Shown in pieces: positions 15,788-26,022 of a stretch of DNA of 64,000 nt. Under the pieces are notes generated by a model, which did no database searches, was not told the origin of the DNA, and saw nothing but the letters and a program-made list of their open reading frames with translations. This DNA is from Bacillota bacterium (GTDB lineage: Bacteria; Bacillota; Negativicutes; DSM-13327). Where the stretch lies: positions 1 through 64,000 of the forward strand of contig JAGFZX010000005.1 of the NCBI GenBank assembly GCA_017889585.1. Direction: 5' to 3'. The position numbers and the translations under genes were made by a program. How positions within the stretch are numbered: position 1 is the stretch's first letter; each line of letters starts with the position of its first letter.

Positions 15788-17464
15788 ATGGATTATGCTG
15801 TAAATATTGTTAGTGTAGTACAATTCTTTTTTGTTATTGTCATTGGGATGTATTTTTGGAATTTGCTAAGATCACAACAAGGTAATCGTGGGGCTGTAGA
15901 ACGTGAGTCTAGAAAAGAAATAGACAAATTGCATAAAATGCGGGAAATATCTTTGACTGAGCCACTGTCAGAAAAGACCAGACCAACTACATTTGCTGAG
16001 ATTGTTGGTCAGGAAGATGGTCTCAAGGCTCTCAGGGCTGCTCTATGTGGTCCTAATCCACAGCATGTATTAGTTTATGGGCCACCCGGGGTTGGCAAGA
16101 CGGCAGCAGCCAGACTTATACTAGAGGAGGCTAAACGTAATCCTTTATCACCCTTTAGATCCAATTCCAAATTTATTGAGATGGATGCTACGACCTCTCG
16201 TTTTGATGAACGTGGTATTGCGGATCCGTTAATCGGTACAGTACATGATCCCATTTATCAAGGTGCCGGTCCTTTAGGGGTAGCTGGAATTCCTCAGCCC
16301 AAAGCTGGGGCGGTCACAAAAGCCCATGGTGGAGTATTGTTTATTGATGAGATTGGTGAGTTACATAATACACAAATGAATAAGTTATTAAAAGTATTGG
16401 AGGATCGTAAAGTATTCTTCGAAAGTTCATATTACAATAGTGAAGATACTAATATTCCAACCCATATTCATGATATTTTCCAAAATGGCTTGCCGGCTGA
16501 TTTCCGTTTAATTGGGGCAACTACCCGTATGCCCCAAGATATCCCGCCTGCTATTCGCTCTCGCTGTGTGGAGATATTTTTTCGTCCGCTATTGTCTGAC
16601 GAGGTTAGCAGAATAGCATATAATGCTGCTAAGAAAGTTAATTTCGGAATTTCAGATAAAGCGGTTGATGTAATTAAACATTATTCTACCAACGGCCGGG
16701 ATGTTGTGAATATTATACAGATCGCTGCTGGTGTTGCGGTAAATGACCATCGAAAGGCAATATCATGTGCTGATGTTGAGTGGGTTATTAATTTTGGTCA
16801 ATACAGCCCCCGACAAGATAAGAAAGTACCTGATAAGCCACAGGTAGGGTTTGCAAATGGGCTGGCAGTACATGGTGCTAATATTGGCGCCATTACAGAG
16901 ATAGAAGTTACCGCTGTTTGTGGTACAGGTAAGTTGATTATAACAGGTGTTGTGGATGAAGAAGAACTGGCTGCACCAGGTCGTACAATAAAGCGGAAAA
17001 GTATGGCTAAAAGTTCCTTAGAAAATGTTTTAACTGTACTTTCCAATCGCTATGCAGTAGAGCTTAATTCATATGATATTCATGTCAATTTTCCAGGTGG
17101 TGGCCCTATAGACGGCCCTTCGGCAGGTGTCACAATGGCAGTCGCTATTTATTCAGCTATTCATGGCATTCCGGTTGATAATACTGTAGCGATGACTGGT
17201 GAGCTTTCTATTCGTGGTTTTGTTAAACCTGTTGGTGGGGTCAGTGCTAAAATATATGCAGCAGAGCAGGCTGGAGCTCGGCGTGTGCTCATCCCGAAAG
17301 AAAACTGGCAGGAAATGTATAGTGACCTTGCGATCCAGGTTATTGGAATAGAAACAATAGAGGAAGCGTTAAAACATACTTTGATTAAATCGGGTGATAC
17401 TATCCATATGGAATTTGGATTGTCTAAACCTGAAATCTTGGCCGCTGCGGGTTTGCAAAGTTAG
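15788..17464 (+). CDS. lonB: ATP-dependent protease LonB
   Basis: Membrane-anchored Lon-type protease. An N-terminal hydrophobic helix (about residues 8-27) is followed by the AAA+ domain with Walker [11 protein letters not shown] and Walker B VLFIDEIGEL. The C-terminal Lon protease domain has the catalytic Ser in DGPSAGVTMA and Lys in PVGGVSAKIYAA. The N-terminal LAN substrate domain of LonA is absent, as usual for LonB. The length of 558 residues matches Bacillus LonB (552), which is a forespore protein, so a sporulation role is possible. GGAGGA precedes ATG 15788. Confidence 0.95.
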   Translation: MDYAVNIVSVVQFFFVIVIGMYFWNLLRSQQGNRGAVERESRKEIDKLHKMREISLTEPLSEKTRPTTFAEIVGQEDGLKALRAALCGPNPQHVLVYGPPGVGKTAAARLILEEAKRNPLSPFRSNSKFIEMDATTSRFDERGIADPLIGTVHDPIYQGAGPLGVAGIPQPKAGAVTKAHGGVLFIDEIGELHNTQMNKLLKVLEDRKVFFESSYYNSEDTNIPTHIHDIFQNGLPADFRLIGATTRMPQDIPPAIRSRCVEIFFRPLLSDEVSRIAYNAAKKVNFGISDKAVDVIKHYSTNGRDVVNIIQIAAGVAVNDHRKAISCADVEWVINFGQYSPRQDKKVPDKPQVGFANGLAVHGANIGAITEIEVTAVCGTGKLIITGVVDEEELAAPGRTIKRKSMAKSSLENVLTVLSNRYAVELNSYDIHVNFPGGGPIDGPSAGVTMAVAIYSAIHGIPVDNTVAMTGELSIRGFVKPVGGVSAKIYAAEQAGARRVLIPKENWQEMYSDLAIQVIGIETIEEALKHTLIKSGDTIHMEFGLSKPEILAAAGLQS

Positions 17465-17514
17465 GTTTTAGTTGGACAAAAATCCTCTGAAAGCGTATTA
17501 TATAAGAATTAAGA

Positions 17515-17540
17515 TAGCCCTCTCTCTGGAGGGCTACTTA
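17515..17540 (+). terminator. Probable terminator of lonB
   Basis: TAGCCCTC and GAGGGCTA form an 8-bp stem with a 6-nt loop, followed by the U-poor CTTATTAT. Moderate support. Confidence 0.6.
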
Positions 17541-17706
17541 TTATATAATAAATATCAATGATTTATCATTTGTTTTTAAATACTGTTGATTATGTTTTTA
17601 TTTGTAAATTAAAAAGGATTTTTAGGCTATTAATAAGAATATTTATAAGTAATGAAGATGAAAATAATAGTAACAAGCTAAAGACAATTTAGAGGAGGTT
17701 TCTTTT

Positions 17707-20028
17707 ATGGTAAATAAAACAAGAATAATACCACTACTGCCCCTTAGAGGCGTTTTAGTTTTCCCATATATGATCATTCATCTTGATGTGGGTCGGGAAA
17801 AATCTATCAGCGCATTGGAAGAAGCAATGGTGCATGACCGTTTAATCATGCTAGCTGCACAAAAAGATGCACAGAATGATATGCCTACTCCGGAAGATAT
17901 TTTTAATATTGGTACAGTGGCTGAAATTAAACAATTATTAAAACTGCCAGGTGGTACAATTAGGGTGCTGGTGGAAGGATTACACCGTGCTGAAATTGTA
18001 AATTATAAAGACTTGGAATCCTATTACCAGGTTGAAATAAATGAGTTTGATGAACCAGAAGATAAAACTGCGGAGATTGAGGCATTGACACGTACTGCTA
18101 TTCATCAGTTTGAACAGTGGGTAAAATTCAGCAAAAAGATACCGCCAGAGACCCTGGTGTCAGTGGTTGTTGTAGAAGAACCAGGACGATTAACAGATCT
18201 TATTGCTAGTCATTTAGCCCTTAAAATTGAAGATAAGCAGGCCTTACTTAATGGAATAGATGTTAAAGAGCGTTTGGAAAAATTATGCGAAATCTTAGGT
18301 CGGGAAATGGAAATTCTCGAATTAGAAAAGAAAATTAATGTTCGTGTACGTAAGCAAATGGAAAAAACCCAAAAAGAATATTATTTGCGGGAACAACTTA
18401 AAGCCATTCAAAAAGAGCTAGGTGAAAAAGATGATCGAACCGCTGAAATCGATGAGTATCGAGAGAAACTAAATGAACAAGATTTTCCTAAAGAAGTGTT
18501 AGAAAGAATAAATAAAGAAATTGACCGTTTAGGGAAAATGCCACCAATGGTGGCTGAGAGTGCCGTGATTCGTACTTATCTTGATTGCTTATTAGCTTTG
18601 CCTTGGAGCACGGAAACTGTTGACATGCTGGATATTGATATGGCTGAAAAAACCTTAGATGAAGATCATTATGGATTGGAAAAAGTTAAAGAACGTATTT
18701 TAGAGTATTTATCGATCCGAAAATTAACTGAAACCATGAAGGGACCTATTTTATGTTTAGTTGGACCGCCTGGCGTAGGTAAAACTTCTCTAGCTCGCTC
18801 TATCGCTAAAGCAATGGATAGAAAGTTTGTTAGAGTGTCCTTAGGTGGCGTGCGGGATGAGGCTGAAATACGCGGTCATCGTCGCACTTATGTGGGAGCA
18901 ATGCCAGGACGTATTATTCAGGGCATACGCACAGCTGGTTCTAAAAATCCAATATTTCTACTTGATGAAATTGACAAAATGAGCGCTGATTTTAGAGGTG
19001 ATCCATCTGCAGCTCTCTTAGAAGTGCTTGATCCTGAACAGAATAATACCTTTAGTGATCATTATGTGGAAGTGCCTTTTGACCTTTCCCGTGTCTTGTG
19101 GGTGATTACTGCGAATGTAATGCATAATATTCCTCGCCCCCTTTTGGACCGAATTGAGATTATACAGATCCCTGGGTATACTGAAGAAGAAAAGGTGCAG
19201 ATCGCCAAACGTTATCTGATCACCAAGCAAGTTCGTGATCATGGACTCAGCGAAAAACAGATTGTATTTTCTGAAGGCATCTTGAAAACAATAATAAGTG
19301 CTTATACTCGTGAAGCCGGAGTGCGCAATTTAGAGCGTAACATTGCCACATTATGTCGTAAAGTAGCTCGTCAGATCGCACAGAATAAACGTACTAGTGT
19401 AAAAGTTACTGCTCAGAATTTACATACTTTCTTAGGGGCGCCTAAATACCGCCATACACAAGCAGAAAAGCAACCTCAGATAGGGGTAAGTACTGGACTT
19501 GCATGGACTGAAGTTGGTGGAGATGTACTACCGATTGAGGTTTCTGTAATGAAAGGCAAAGGAAAGCTAATACTGACTGGTCAACTAGGTGAGGTCATGC
19601 GTGAATCAGCTCAGGCTGGTTTTAGCTATATTCGTACGCGGGTCGAGGAACTAGGGATTGATGGAGAATTTCAAGAAAAGACGGATATTCACATCCATTT
19701 ACCTGAAGGTGCTATTCCTAAAGATGGCCCATCAGCAGGTATTTCCATGTCAACAGCAGTAGTATCAGCATTGACTGGCAGGCCAGTCAGAAGTGATGTT
19801 GCCATGACTGGTGAGATTACCTTGCGAGGGCGGGTATTGCCTGTCGGCGGTATAAAAGAAAAAGTACTGGCCGCTCATCGTGTTGGTATTAAAACAATAA
19901 TTATGCCAAAAGAGAATCAAAGGGATATTGATGAGATTCCTGGAAATGTGAGAAGAAATCTTGAATTTATTTTAGTGGAACATATGGATGAGGTGCTTGA
20001 AAAAGCATTGGTGAAAAAAAATGAATGA
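17707..20028 (+). CDS. lon: ATP-dependent protease La (LonA)
   Basis: Soluble quality-control protease of 773 residues, the normal length. Domains in order: N-terminal LAN substrate-binding domain (about residues 8-200), coiled helical linker, AAA+ with Walker [11 protein letters not shown] (about 354-363) and Walker [12 protein letters not shown], then the protease domain with Ser in [10 protein letters not shown] and Lys in [12 protein letters not shown] forming the Ser-Lys dyad. GAGGAGG precedes ATG 17707. Its stop overlaps the engB start by 8 bp, an arrangement common in Firmicutes. Confidence 0.98.
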   Translation: MVNKTRIIPLLPLRGVLVFPYMIIHLDVGREKSISALEEAMVHDRLIMLAAQKDAQNDMPTPEDIFNIGTVAEIKQLLKLPGGTIRVLVEGLHRAEIVNYKDLESYYQVEINEFDEPEDKTAEIEALTRTAIHQFEQWVKFSKKIPPETLVSVVVVEEPGRLTDLIASHLALKIEDKQALLNGIDVKERLEKLCEILGREMEILELEKKINVRVRKQMEKTQKEYYLREQLKAIQKELGEKDDRTAEIDEYREKLNEQDFPKEVLERINKEIDRLGKMPPMVAESAVIRTYLDCLLALPWSTETVDMLDIDMAEKTLDEDHYGLEKVKERILEYLSIRKLTETMKGPILCLVGPPGVGKTSLARSIAKAMDRKFVRVSLGGVRDEAEIRGHRRTYVGAMPGRIIQGIRTAGSKNPIFLLDEIDKMSADFRGDPSAALLEVLDPEQNNTFSDHYVEVPFDLSRVLWVITANVMHNIPRPLLDRIEIIQIPGYTEEEKVQIAKRYLITKQVRDHGLSEKQIVFSEGILKTIISAYTREAGVRNLERNIATLCRKVARQIAQNKRTSVKVTAQNLHTFLGAPKYRHTQAEKQPQIGVSTGLAWTEVGGDVLPIEVSVMKGKGKLILTGQLGEVMRESAQAGFSYIRTRVEELGIDGEFQEKTDIHIHLPEGAIPKDGPSAGISMSTAVVSALTGRPVRSDVAMTGEITLRGRVLPVGGIKEKVLAAHRVGIKTIIMPKENQRDIDEIPGNVRRNLEFILVEHMDEVLEKALVKKNE

Positions 20029-20650
20029 TGAAAACGTTACTATTAATATTACCAGTGGACAATATGTAGCTTCTGCAGTACGTATTGATCAGTATCCAGA
20101 AGGTGAGCTACATGAAGTGGCATTTATGGGGCGCTCGAATGTAGGAAAATCTTCACTTATTAATTCATTATGTCGTCGTAATGGGTTAGCTCGTACTAGT
20201 GGTAGCCCAGGAAAAACCCAAACACTTAACTTTTATAAGCTTGTGGCTAAGATGAATGAAGAAGATCGGAGGGAGTTCTTTTTAGTTGACTTACCCGGAT
20301 ATGGTTATGCTCGTACTGGAAAGACCCATCGGCGTCAGTGGGCTAAATTTATTGAAGAATATTTATTGAAGTCCCCGCGGCTGCAACTTGCTTGTCAGTT
20401 AATTGATATTCGGCATGATCCCATGGACAGTGATATCACTACTTATCGATGGTTGATTGAAAATGATATACCTGTGCAGGTTATTGCTACTAAGGCTGAT
20501 AAACTTACCCGCATGAATGTGAACAAAAATGTGAATGCTATTCGTAAAGGCCTTGGCATGAAAAATGATGATATAATTGCTTATTCATCAGAAAAGGGTT
20601 TAGGTCGGAACGAGCTGCTTGACGTAATAGGACAAATTCTGTTAAAATAA
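20021..20650 (+). CDS. engB: Ribosome biogenesis GTPase EngB/YsxC
   Basis: Small Ras-like GTPase needed for 50S subunit assembly. G1 is [10 protein letters not shown] (about residues 37-46), the G3 motif is DLPGYG, and G4 is TKADKL. The length of 209 residues is typical. It is translationally coupled to lon by an 8-bp overlap. Confidence 0.97.
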   Translation: MNDENVTINITSGQYVASAVRIDQYPEGELHEVAFMGRSNVGKSSLINSLCRRNGLARTSGSPGKTQTLNFYKLVAKMNEEDRREFFLVDLPGYGYARTGKTHRRQWAKFIEEYLLKSPRLQLACQLIDIRHDPMDSDITTYRWLIENDIPVQVIATKADKLTRMNVNKNVNAIRKGLGMKNDDIIAYSSEKGLGRNELLDVIGQILLK

Positions 20651-20663
20651 ATTATAATTCCCC

Positions 20664-20695
20664 AAGAGGACAGCATAGGCTGTTCTCTTTTTTGA
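20664..20695 (+). terminator. Terminator of lon-engB
   Basis: AAGAGGACAGC and GCTGTTCTCTT form an 11-bp stem with loop ATAG, followed by TTTT. Confidence 0.9.
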
Positions 20696-20814
20696 CCATT
20701 ATAGACGGAACTGTTGCAGGATGTTATCTATCAATAACGCTGTTAGATCTAATATTTAATAGCATCCTGACTGCGCGATAAATTAGTAAATAAAAAATGA
20801 TAAAGGAGTTGTAT

Positions 20815-21264
20815 ATGCTTACTGCATTTGACAAAAGACTATTAAATATCATACAGACTGATTTACCCTTTGAAAGTCGCCCTTTTGCAGTTCTTGCCGC
20901 CCGCTTAGGAACAGAGGAGTCTATTGTGATTGAACGGCTGAAATTTTTAAAAGAACAAGGGTTTATCAGACGTATCGGTCCGTTTTTTGATTCAAGCAAA
21001 TTGGGATATATTGCAACATTGGTGGCTCTTGAAGTTGAGCCATATTATATCCCACAAGTTGCTGCAGTGATTAATTCAGAATATGGTGTTACCCATAATT
21101 ATGAACGTGATGGAATTTTCAATATATGGTTCACTCTTTTTAGCCATAATATTGAAGCGCAGACTGATGTTCTAGGGAAGATTAGCAATCTTAGTGGTGT
21201 TGTAAGGTTGATAAATCTACCAGCTACGCAGAAGTTTAAGGTGAGTGTACAGTTTACCTTATAA
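20815..21264 (+). CDS. ahbA: Siroheme decarboxylase subunit AhbA-like
   Basis: Lrp/AsnC-fold protein of 149 residues. It begins with an HTH-like segment (FDKRLLNIIQTDLPFESRPFAVLAARLG) and continues with an RRIGPFFDSSKLGY motif and the VTHNYERDGIFNIWFT stretch typical of the AhbA/NirD-L group. With AhbB it removes the acetate side-chain carboxyls of siroheme to give didecarbosiroheme in the siroheme-dependent haem pathway. AAGGAG before ATG 20815 is better placed than for the ATG at 20797. A DNA-binding regulator is the alternative, but the pairing with ahbB favours the enzyme. Confidence 0.87.
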   Translation: MLTAFDKRLLNIIQTDLPFESRPFAVLAARLGTEESIVIERLKFLKEQGFIRRIGPFFDSSKLGYIATLVALEVEPYYIPQVAAVINSEYGVTHNYERDGIFNIWFTLFSHNIEAQTDVLGKISNLSGVVRLINLPATQKFKVSVQFTL

Positions 21265-21377
21265 GCAGAGAACCAAATATTCGTGAACGATAGTGAACAA
21301 GAATATTTAAGTGATTCGCGTAGTTAGCGTGAAACGATAACATCCTTTTATTGACAAAGAATGAGTGGAGGTGACAT

Positions 21378-21857
21378 ATGCTAGACGAGTTAGATAAAAA
21401 TATTATTGCTATTATGCAAGAGGAGTTTCCACTAGTCCCTGAGCCATACCGTATCATTGCAGACAAGCTAGGCATAAGTGAAGATGAACTTTTGAGCCGC
21501 TTGAAAAAATACAGTCAGTCTGGGAAGATTCGCAAAATGGGGGCTGTCCTTAGACATCGTGAAGTTGGCTACTCTGCTAATGCTTTGTGCGCATGGATTG
21601 TACCTGATGAACGGATTCAAGAGGTAGGAGAAATGTTTGCAAAGGTTGCTGTTGTGACCCATTGTTATGCTAGGGTTACTCAACCAGGATGGCCTTATAA
21701 TTTTTATACTATGCTACATGCCAATACCCGTGAACGATGCAGTAATATAGCTCGCGAATTGGCTAACCAGGCTGGATTAACGGACTATATTATGCTATTT
21801 AGCACCAAAGAATGGAAAAAAAATAGTATGCAGTACTTTAAAGAAAATAATAACTAA
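21378..21857 (+). CDS. ahbB: Siroheme decarboxylase subunit AhbB-like
   Basis: Second Lrp/AsnC-like decarboxylase subunit of 159 residues. It has an N-terminal HTH-like part, RKMGAVLRHREVGYSANALCAW, and the AhbB signature VTHCYARVTQPGWPYNFYTMLH, whose His and Tyr correspond to the propionate/active-site region in this family. GGAGGTG precedes the ATG. It lies 113 bp after ahbA, pointing to one transcript. No other haem genes are adjacent in the window. Confidence 0.88.
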   Translation: MLDELDKNIIAIMQEEFPLVPEPYRIIADKLGISEDELLSRLKKYSQSGKIRKMGAVLRHREVGYSANALCAWIVPDERIQEVGEMFAKVAVVTHCYARVTQPGWPYNFYTMLHANTRERCSNIARELANQAGLTDYIMLFSTKEWKKNSMQYFKENNN

Positions 21858-21865
21858 ATATTTAG

Positions 21866-21912
21866 AAAATAGTTGCACACCATCAATATTACGTGTGCAA
21901 CTATTTTATTGT
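21866..21912 (+). terminator. Terminator of ahbAB
   Basis: Fifteen-base arms AAAATAGTTGCACAC and GTGTGCAACTATTTT around a 12-nt loop, followed by ATTG. The symmetrical A/T flanks also allow reverse termination. Confidence 0.85.
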
Positions 21913-22020
21913 TTGAAAATAAAAATAATAGCGAATAAAGAGGAATTTTGTAGTTGAATGTCGAAAAAGAAAATAAGAGAGTATAATAATAGGCTGCAAT
22001 AATTTTAGGCCTGTTATTAT

Positions 22021-22042
22021 CTAACAGCATTCATGTTGTTAG
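22021..22042. promoter_or_regulatory. Dyad upstream of lctP1, possible operator
   Basis: CTAACA.CAT and ATG.TGTTAG are arranged symmetrically about a TC centre (one unpaired base each side). It lies about 190 bp before the lactate permease gene. It could bind a lactate-responsive regulator, but no regulator gene is nearby. Low confidence. Confidence 0.3.
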
Positions 22043-22228
22043 CAGATAAATTGTTTTATAAACCCTATTTATTTGAAGTACTACATAAAACAATTTTTAT
22101 TTGGCTTTATTAGTGAAAATATGTACGCAAAGGTGAGGTGATATTGACCTAGAAAGCTAAATTAGAAAGATACCACCATATGCAGTTAGTTGTGTTTTGC
22201 TATAAATAAGAAGGGGTGTTTTAATCAC

Positions 22229-23857
22229 ATGACATGGACTCAAATCTATGATCCAATGAATAATCTTGCTCTATCATCATTATTCGCTGCAATCCCTATT
22301 ATCGTAATTTTTTATTTGTTGGCTATCCGCCGTACTCCAGGACAAATCGCTGGTGCTATCGCTGTAACTTCAGCAGTAGCAGTTGCAATTTTTGTTTACA
22401 AAATGCCAGTTGAAATTGCCCTTAAAGCTACTGGTATGGGTGCTGCTTATGGAATATTTCCTATCTTCTGGATTGTTGTCACTGCAATTTTTATTTACAA
22501 TTTGACAGTAGAAACAGGCCAATTTGAAATTGTTAAAGATTCAATTGCCTCCATTACAGATGACCGCCGTTTGCAAGCACTTTTAATTGCTTTTGGCTTT
22601 GGTGCATTTTTGGAAGGTGCGGCAGGCTTCGGTACTCCTGTTGCTATCTCCGCAGGTATGTTGGTAGGCCTCGGTTTTAATCCTCTCTATGCAGCTGGTC
22701 TTTGCTTGATTGCTAATACGGCTCCAGTAGCATTTGGTGGTATTGGTATTCCTATTATTGTTGCTGGACAGGTTACTGGTATCGACACGATGAAAATTAG
22801 TGCCATGGTTGGTAGACAATTACCATTCTTGTCTTTAGTTATTCCTATCTGGCTAATTATGTTAATGTCAGGCTGGAAGGCTACGAAGGAAGTTTTGCCT
22901 GCTTGTTTAGTAACAGGTGCGGCTTTTGCAATATTGCAATGGTTTTCCTCCAATTATATTGGACCAGAGCTTCCAGATATTTTATCTTCATTGGCAGCGA
23001 TTATTTCGTTAACTTTATTCCTCAAAGTATGGAAACCGAAAACCACTTGGCGTTTCCCTAATGAGCCAGCTGCGACACTTAAAGTTGACAAATCTCGTTT
23101 AACTACTGGCAAGGTAATTAAAGCATGGTCCCCGTTCATTATTTTGACTGTAATGGTTATTTTGTGGGGGTTAAAACCTGTAGTAGCAATGTTAGATGCT
23201 GCTACTATTAAGATATTAGTACCAGGACTAGATAAAGTGGTTATGCAGGTAGCACCTATTGCTAAAGTTCCAACAGCGATGGCTGCACTTTATAAGATCA
23301 ATTGGTTGAGTGCTGCTGGTACTTCCTTGTTTATTGCTAGTATTTTGACAGCTGCTGTACTTGGTATTAGTCCTAGTAAATTTATTGCTGTTTTTGTAAA
23401 AACCTTCAAACAATTAATAAAACCTCTAATTACGATTCCTTGTGTACTTGGATTGGCTTATATTATGAATTTCTCCGGTATGAGTTCAACATTAGGTCTT
23501 ATGTTGGCAGGAACAGGTCACTACTTCCCGTTCTTCTCAGCATTCTTGGGTTGGACAGGAGTATTCCTAACAGGCTCAGATACTTCAGCTAATGCTTTGT
23601 TTGGTAATTTACAAGCCGTTACTGCAGAACAAGTTGGTGTTAACCCTATCATCACAGTAGCAGCAAATTCATCAGGCGGTGTTACTGGTAAGATGATTTC
23701 TCCTCAAAGTATTGCAGTAGCTACTGCAGCTACTAACTTGGTAGGTAAGGAAGGCGATTTGTTTAACTTTGCAGTTAAACATTCCCTGGTTCTAGCTGTC
23801 ATTGTTGGTATCATGACATATGTACAAGCTTATTATTTAACTTGGATGATTCCTTAA
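22229..23857 (+). CDS. lctP: L-lactate permease, copy 1
   Basis: LctP-family transporter of 542 residues with about 13-14 membrane segments. It imports lactate (or glycolate) with protons, supplying a lactate-fermenting or acetogenic metabolism. Conserved stretches include FGFGAFLEGAAGFGTPVAISA, LTGSDTSANALFGNLQ and ANSSGGVTGKMISPQSIAVA. I start it at ATG 22229, preceded by AAGGGGTG and matching copy 2, rather than the in-frame ATG at 22190. A close paralogue follows at 24088. A strong hairpin terminator separates the two, so they are transcribed independently. Confidence 0.95.
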   Translation: MTWTQIYDPMNNLALSSLFAAIPIIVIFYLLAIRRTPGQIAGAIAVTSAVAVAIFVYKMPVEIALKATGMGAAYGIFPIFWIVVTAIFIYNLTVETGQFEIVKDSIASITDDRRLQALLIAFGFGAFLEGAAGFGTPVAISAGMLVGLGFNPLYAAGLCLIANTAPVAFGGIGIPIIVAGQVTGIDTMKISAMVGRQLPFLSLVIPIWLIMLMSGWKATKEVLPACLVTGAAFAILQWFSSNYIGPELPDILSSLAAIISLTLFLKVWKPKTTWRFPNEPAATLKVDKSRLTTGKVIKAWSPFIILTVMVILWGLKPVVAMLDAATIKILVPGLDKVVMQVAPIAKVPTAMAALYKINWLSAAGTSLFIASILTAAVLGISPSKFIAVFVKTFKQLIKPLITIPCVLGLAYIMNFSGMSSTLGLMLAGTGHYFPFFSAFLGWTGVFLTGSDTSANALFGNLQAVTAEQVGVNPIITVAANSSGGVTGKMISPQSIAVATAATNLVGKEGDLFNFAVKHSLVLAVIVGIMTYVQAYYLTWMIP

Positions 23858-23894
23858 GATACGTTCTAAAGATTAATAAGATAAATAGGTTTCA

Positions 23895-23937
23895 AAAAAT
23901 TCTGAGTAGAGATTAATCTCTACTCAGAATTTTTTTG
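23895..23937 (+). terminator. Terminator of lctP copy 1
   Basis: Eighteen-base perfect arms (AAAAATTCTGAGTAGAGA and its complement) with a TTAA loop and a T-run through 23936. Confidence 0.95.
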
Positions 23938-24087
23938 TCCGATTCGTCTTTGGGGTTAAATAGTACGGGATAGGATTTTTCTTATAAAAAAAGTACATAT
24001 TGGTTGTTTTTTTGGTAAAGCTATATAGGAATAGTAAACGACTATCACAGTGATTTACTGTAAAAAATCAGAAGGGGTGTTACTTAG

Positions 24088-25716
24088 ATGACATGGACTC
24101 AAATCTATAATCCCATGAATAACCTTGCTCTGTCAGCACTGTTGGCTGCAATCCCTATTATAGTAATTTTTTATCTGTTGGCTATCCGCCGTACTCCTGG
24201 GCAAATTGCTGGTGGGATCGCTGTAACTTCAGCAGTATTAGTAGCCATATTTGTATACAAAATGCCTGTTAGTATTGCCCTTACCGCCACTGTTATGGGA
24301 GCTCTATATGGGATATTCCCAATATTTTGGATTGTTGTTACGGCGATTTTTATTTATAATTTGACAGTAGAAACAGGACAATTTGAGATTGTTAAAGATT
24401 CAATTGCCTCAATTACTGACGATCGCCGTTTGCAAGCCCTTTTAATTGCTTTTGGTTTTGGTGCATTCTTGGAAGGCGCAGCAGGATTTGGTACTCCTGT
24501 TGCCATTTCGGCAGGTATGTTGGTAGGTCTTGGTTTTAATCCTTTATACGCAGCAGGGTTATGTTTGATTGCTAACACTGCACCAGTAGCCTTCGGTGGT
24601 ATCGGTATTCCTATTATTGTTGCTGGACAAGTTACCGGTATCGATGTTATGAAAATCAGCGGTATGGTTGGCAGACAATTGCCATTCTTATCGTTTATCA
24701 TCCCTATTTGGCTCATTATGTTAATGTCAGGATGGAAGGCTACCATGGAAGTTTTGCCTGCTTGTATAGTAACTGGTGCATCCTTTGCCATATTGCAATG
24801 GTTTTCCTCTAACTATATTGGACCAGAGCTTCCAGATATTCTATCTTCACTGGCAGCCATTGTTTCCTTATACCTATTTCTTCAAGTATGGAGACCGAAA
24901 AATATTTGGCGTTTCCCTAATGAACCAGCACCCACAATTAATGTGGACAAATCTAATTTAACGGCTGGCAAAGTAATCAAAGCATGGTCGCCCTTCATTA
25001 TTTTAACAGTAATGGTTATTTTATGGGGGCTAAAGCCTATATCGGCAATGTTGGATGCTGCTACTATTAAAATCTTGGTACCAGGACTAGATAAACTGGT
25101 TATGCAGGTAGCGCCGATTGCTAAAGTGCCAACAGCGATGGCTGCCCTTTATAAGATCAACTGGCTGAGCGCTGCCGGTACATCCTTGTTTATTGCCAGT
25201 ATTTTAACGGCAGTCGTACTAGGCATTGGTCCTGGCAGATTTATTTCAATTTTTGCAAAAACCTTTAAACAATTGACAAAACCTCTTATTACAATTCCTT
25301 GTGTACTAGGGCTCGCTTATATTATGAACTATTCAGGTATGAGTTCAACATTAGGCCTGATGTTGGCAGGAACAGGTCACTACTTTCCCTTCTTCTCAGC
25401 GTTCTTGGGCTGGACAGGAGTATTCCTAACAGGTTCAGATACTTCGGCTAACGCTTTGTTTGGCAACTTGCAAGCCGTTACCGCAGAACAGGTTGGCGTT
25501 GATCCGATTCTGACAGTAGCAGCAAACTCATCAGGCGGTGTTACTGGTAAAATGATTTCTCCTCAAAGTATTGCGGTAGCAACTGCAGCTACTGGCCTAG
25601 TAGGTAAAGAAGGGGATTTATTTAACTTCGCAGTTAAACATTCTTTAATTTTAGCTGTCATTGTCGGAATCATGACATATGTACAAGCGTATTATTTGTC
25701 GTGGATGATTCCTTGA
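24088..25716 (+). CDS. lctP: L-lactate permease, copy 2
   Basis: Tandem paralogue of the preceding gene with the same 542-residue length. My hand comparison finds about 44 substitutions (about 92 percent identity), concentrated in the N-terminal third and around residues 255-290; the substrate-path motifs are unchanged. It shares the RBS context AAGGGGTGTT with copy 1, but the sequence further upstream differs, so separate regulation is plausible. Own terminator downstream. Confidence 0.95.
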   Translation: MTWTQIYNPMNNLALSALLAAIPIIVIFYLLAIRRTPGQIAGGIAVTSAVLVAIFVYKMPVSIALTATVMGALYGIFPIFWIVVTAIFIYNLTVETGQFEIVKDSIASITDDRRLQALLIAFGFGAFLEGAAGFGTPVAISAGMLVGLGFNPLYAAGLCLIANTAPVAFGGIGIPIIVAGQVTGIDVMKISGMVGRQLPFLSFIIPIWLIMLMSGWKATMEVLPACIVTGASFAILQWFSSNYIGPELPDILSSLAAIVSLYLFLQVWRPKNIWRFPNEPAPTINVDKSNLTAGKVIKAWSPFIILTVMVILWGLKPISAMLDAATIKILVPGLDKLVMQVAPIAKVPTAMAALYKINWLSAAGTSLFIASILTAVVLGIGPGRFISIFAKTFKQLTKPLITIPCVLGLAYIMNYSGMSSTLGLMLAGTGHYFPFFSAFLGWTGVFLTGSDTSANALFGNLQAVTAEQVGVDPILTVAANSSGGVTGKMISPQSIAVATAATGLVGKEGDLFNFAVKHSLILAVIVGIMTYVQAYYLSWMIP

Positions 25717-26022
25717 AAAATAACCCTATAATAATGATTGGTAAATACTGGATGGAGAACAATCTCCATCCAGTATTTTTCTAATAGAACTAGAAGAAAT
25801 AGTGCTGTACGATTACAAAAAAATAGTTCCTGATTATTTAAATAAAGTGCAGCTTGGAAAAATGGATTAAATTATTGTGAATGGTAAATAGTAAGTAAGA
25901 GAATAAAGTTGTGATGAGTATATCGTAATTGGGGCTAAAGTCGAAAAATGAAAAAGAAATAGACTTAAAGCCGAATCATGGTGTATTATAGAAAGATAAT
26001 TTACATGTAGGTGATTAAAATA
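25717..26022. other. Intergenic region between lctP2 and the prenyl synthase gene
   Basis: Holds the lctP2 terminator and, further on, a weak inverted repeat (GGCTAAAGTC ... GACTTAAAGCC, about 25932-25972) of unknown meaning. No ORF or recognisable riboswitch seen. Confidence 0.45.
25743..25782 (+). terminator. Terminator of lctP copy 2
   Basis: AAATACTGGATGGAGA and its exact complement flank ACAA, followed by a short T-run. Confidence 0.93.

Larger units (their letters stand above)
21858..22228. other. Intergenic region upstream of lctP1
   Basis: Contains the ahbB terminator, a possible hairpin built from AATAATAGGC and GCCTGTTATT (about 21987-22017, one mismatch), the dyad at 22021-22042 and AT-rich sequence. 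I see no ORF, no recognisable riboswitch and no clear sigma-A promoter. Confidence 0.5.
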
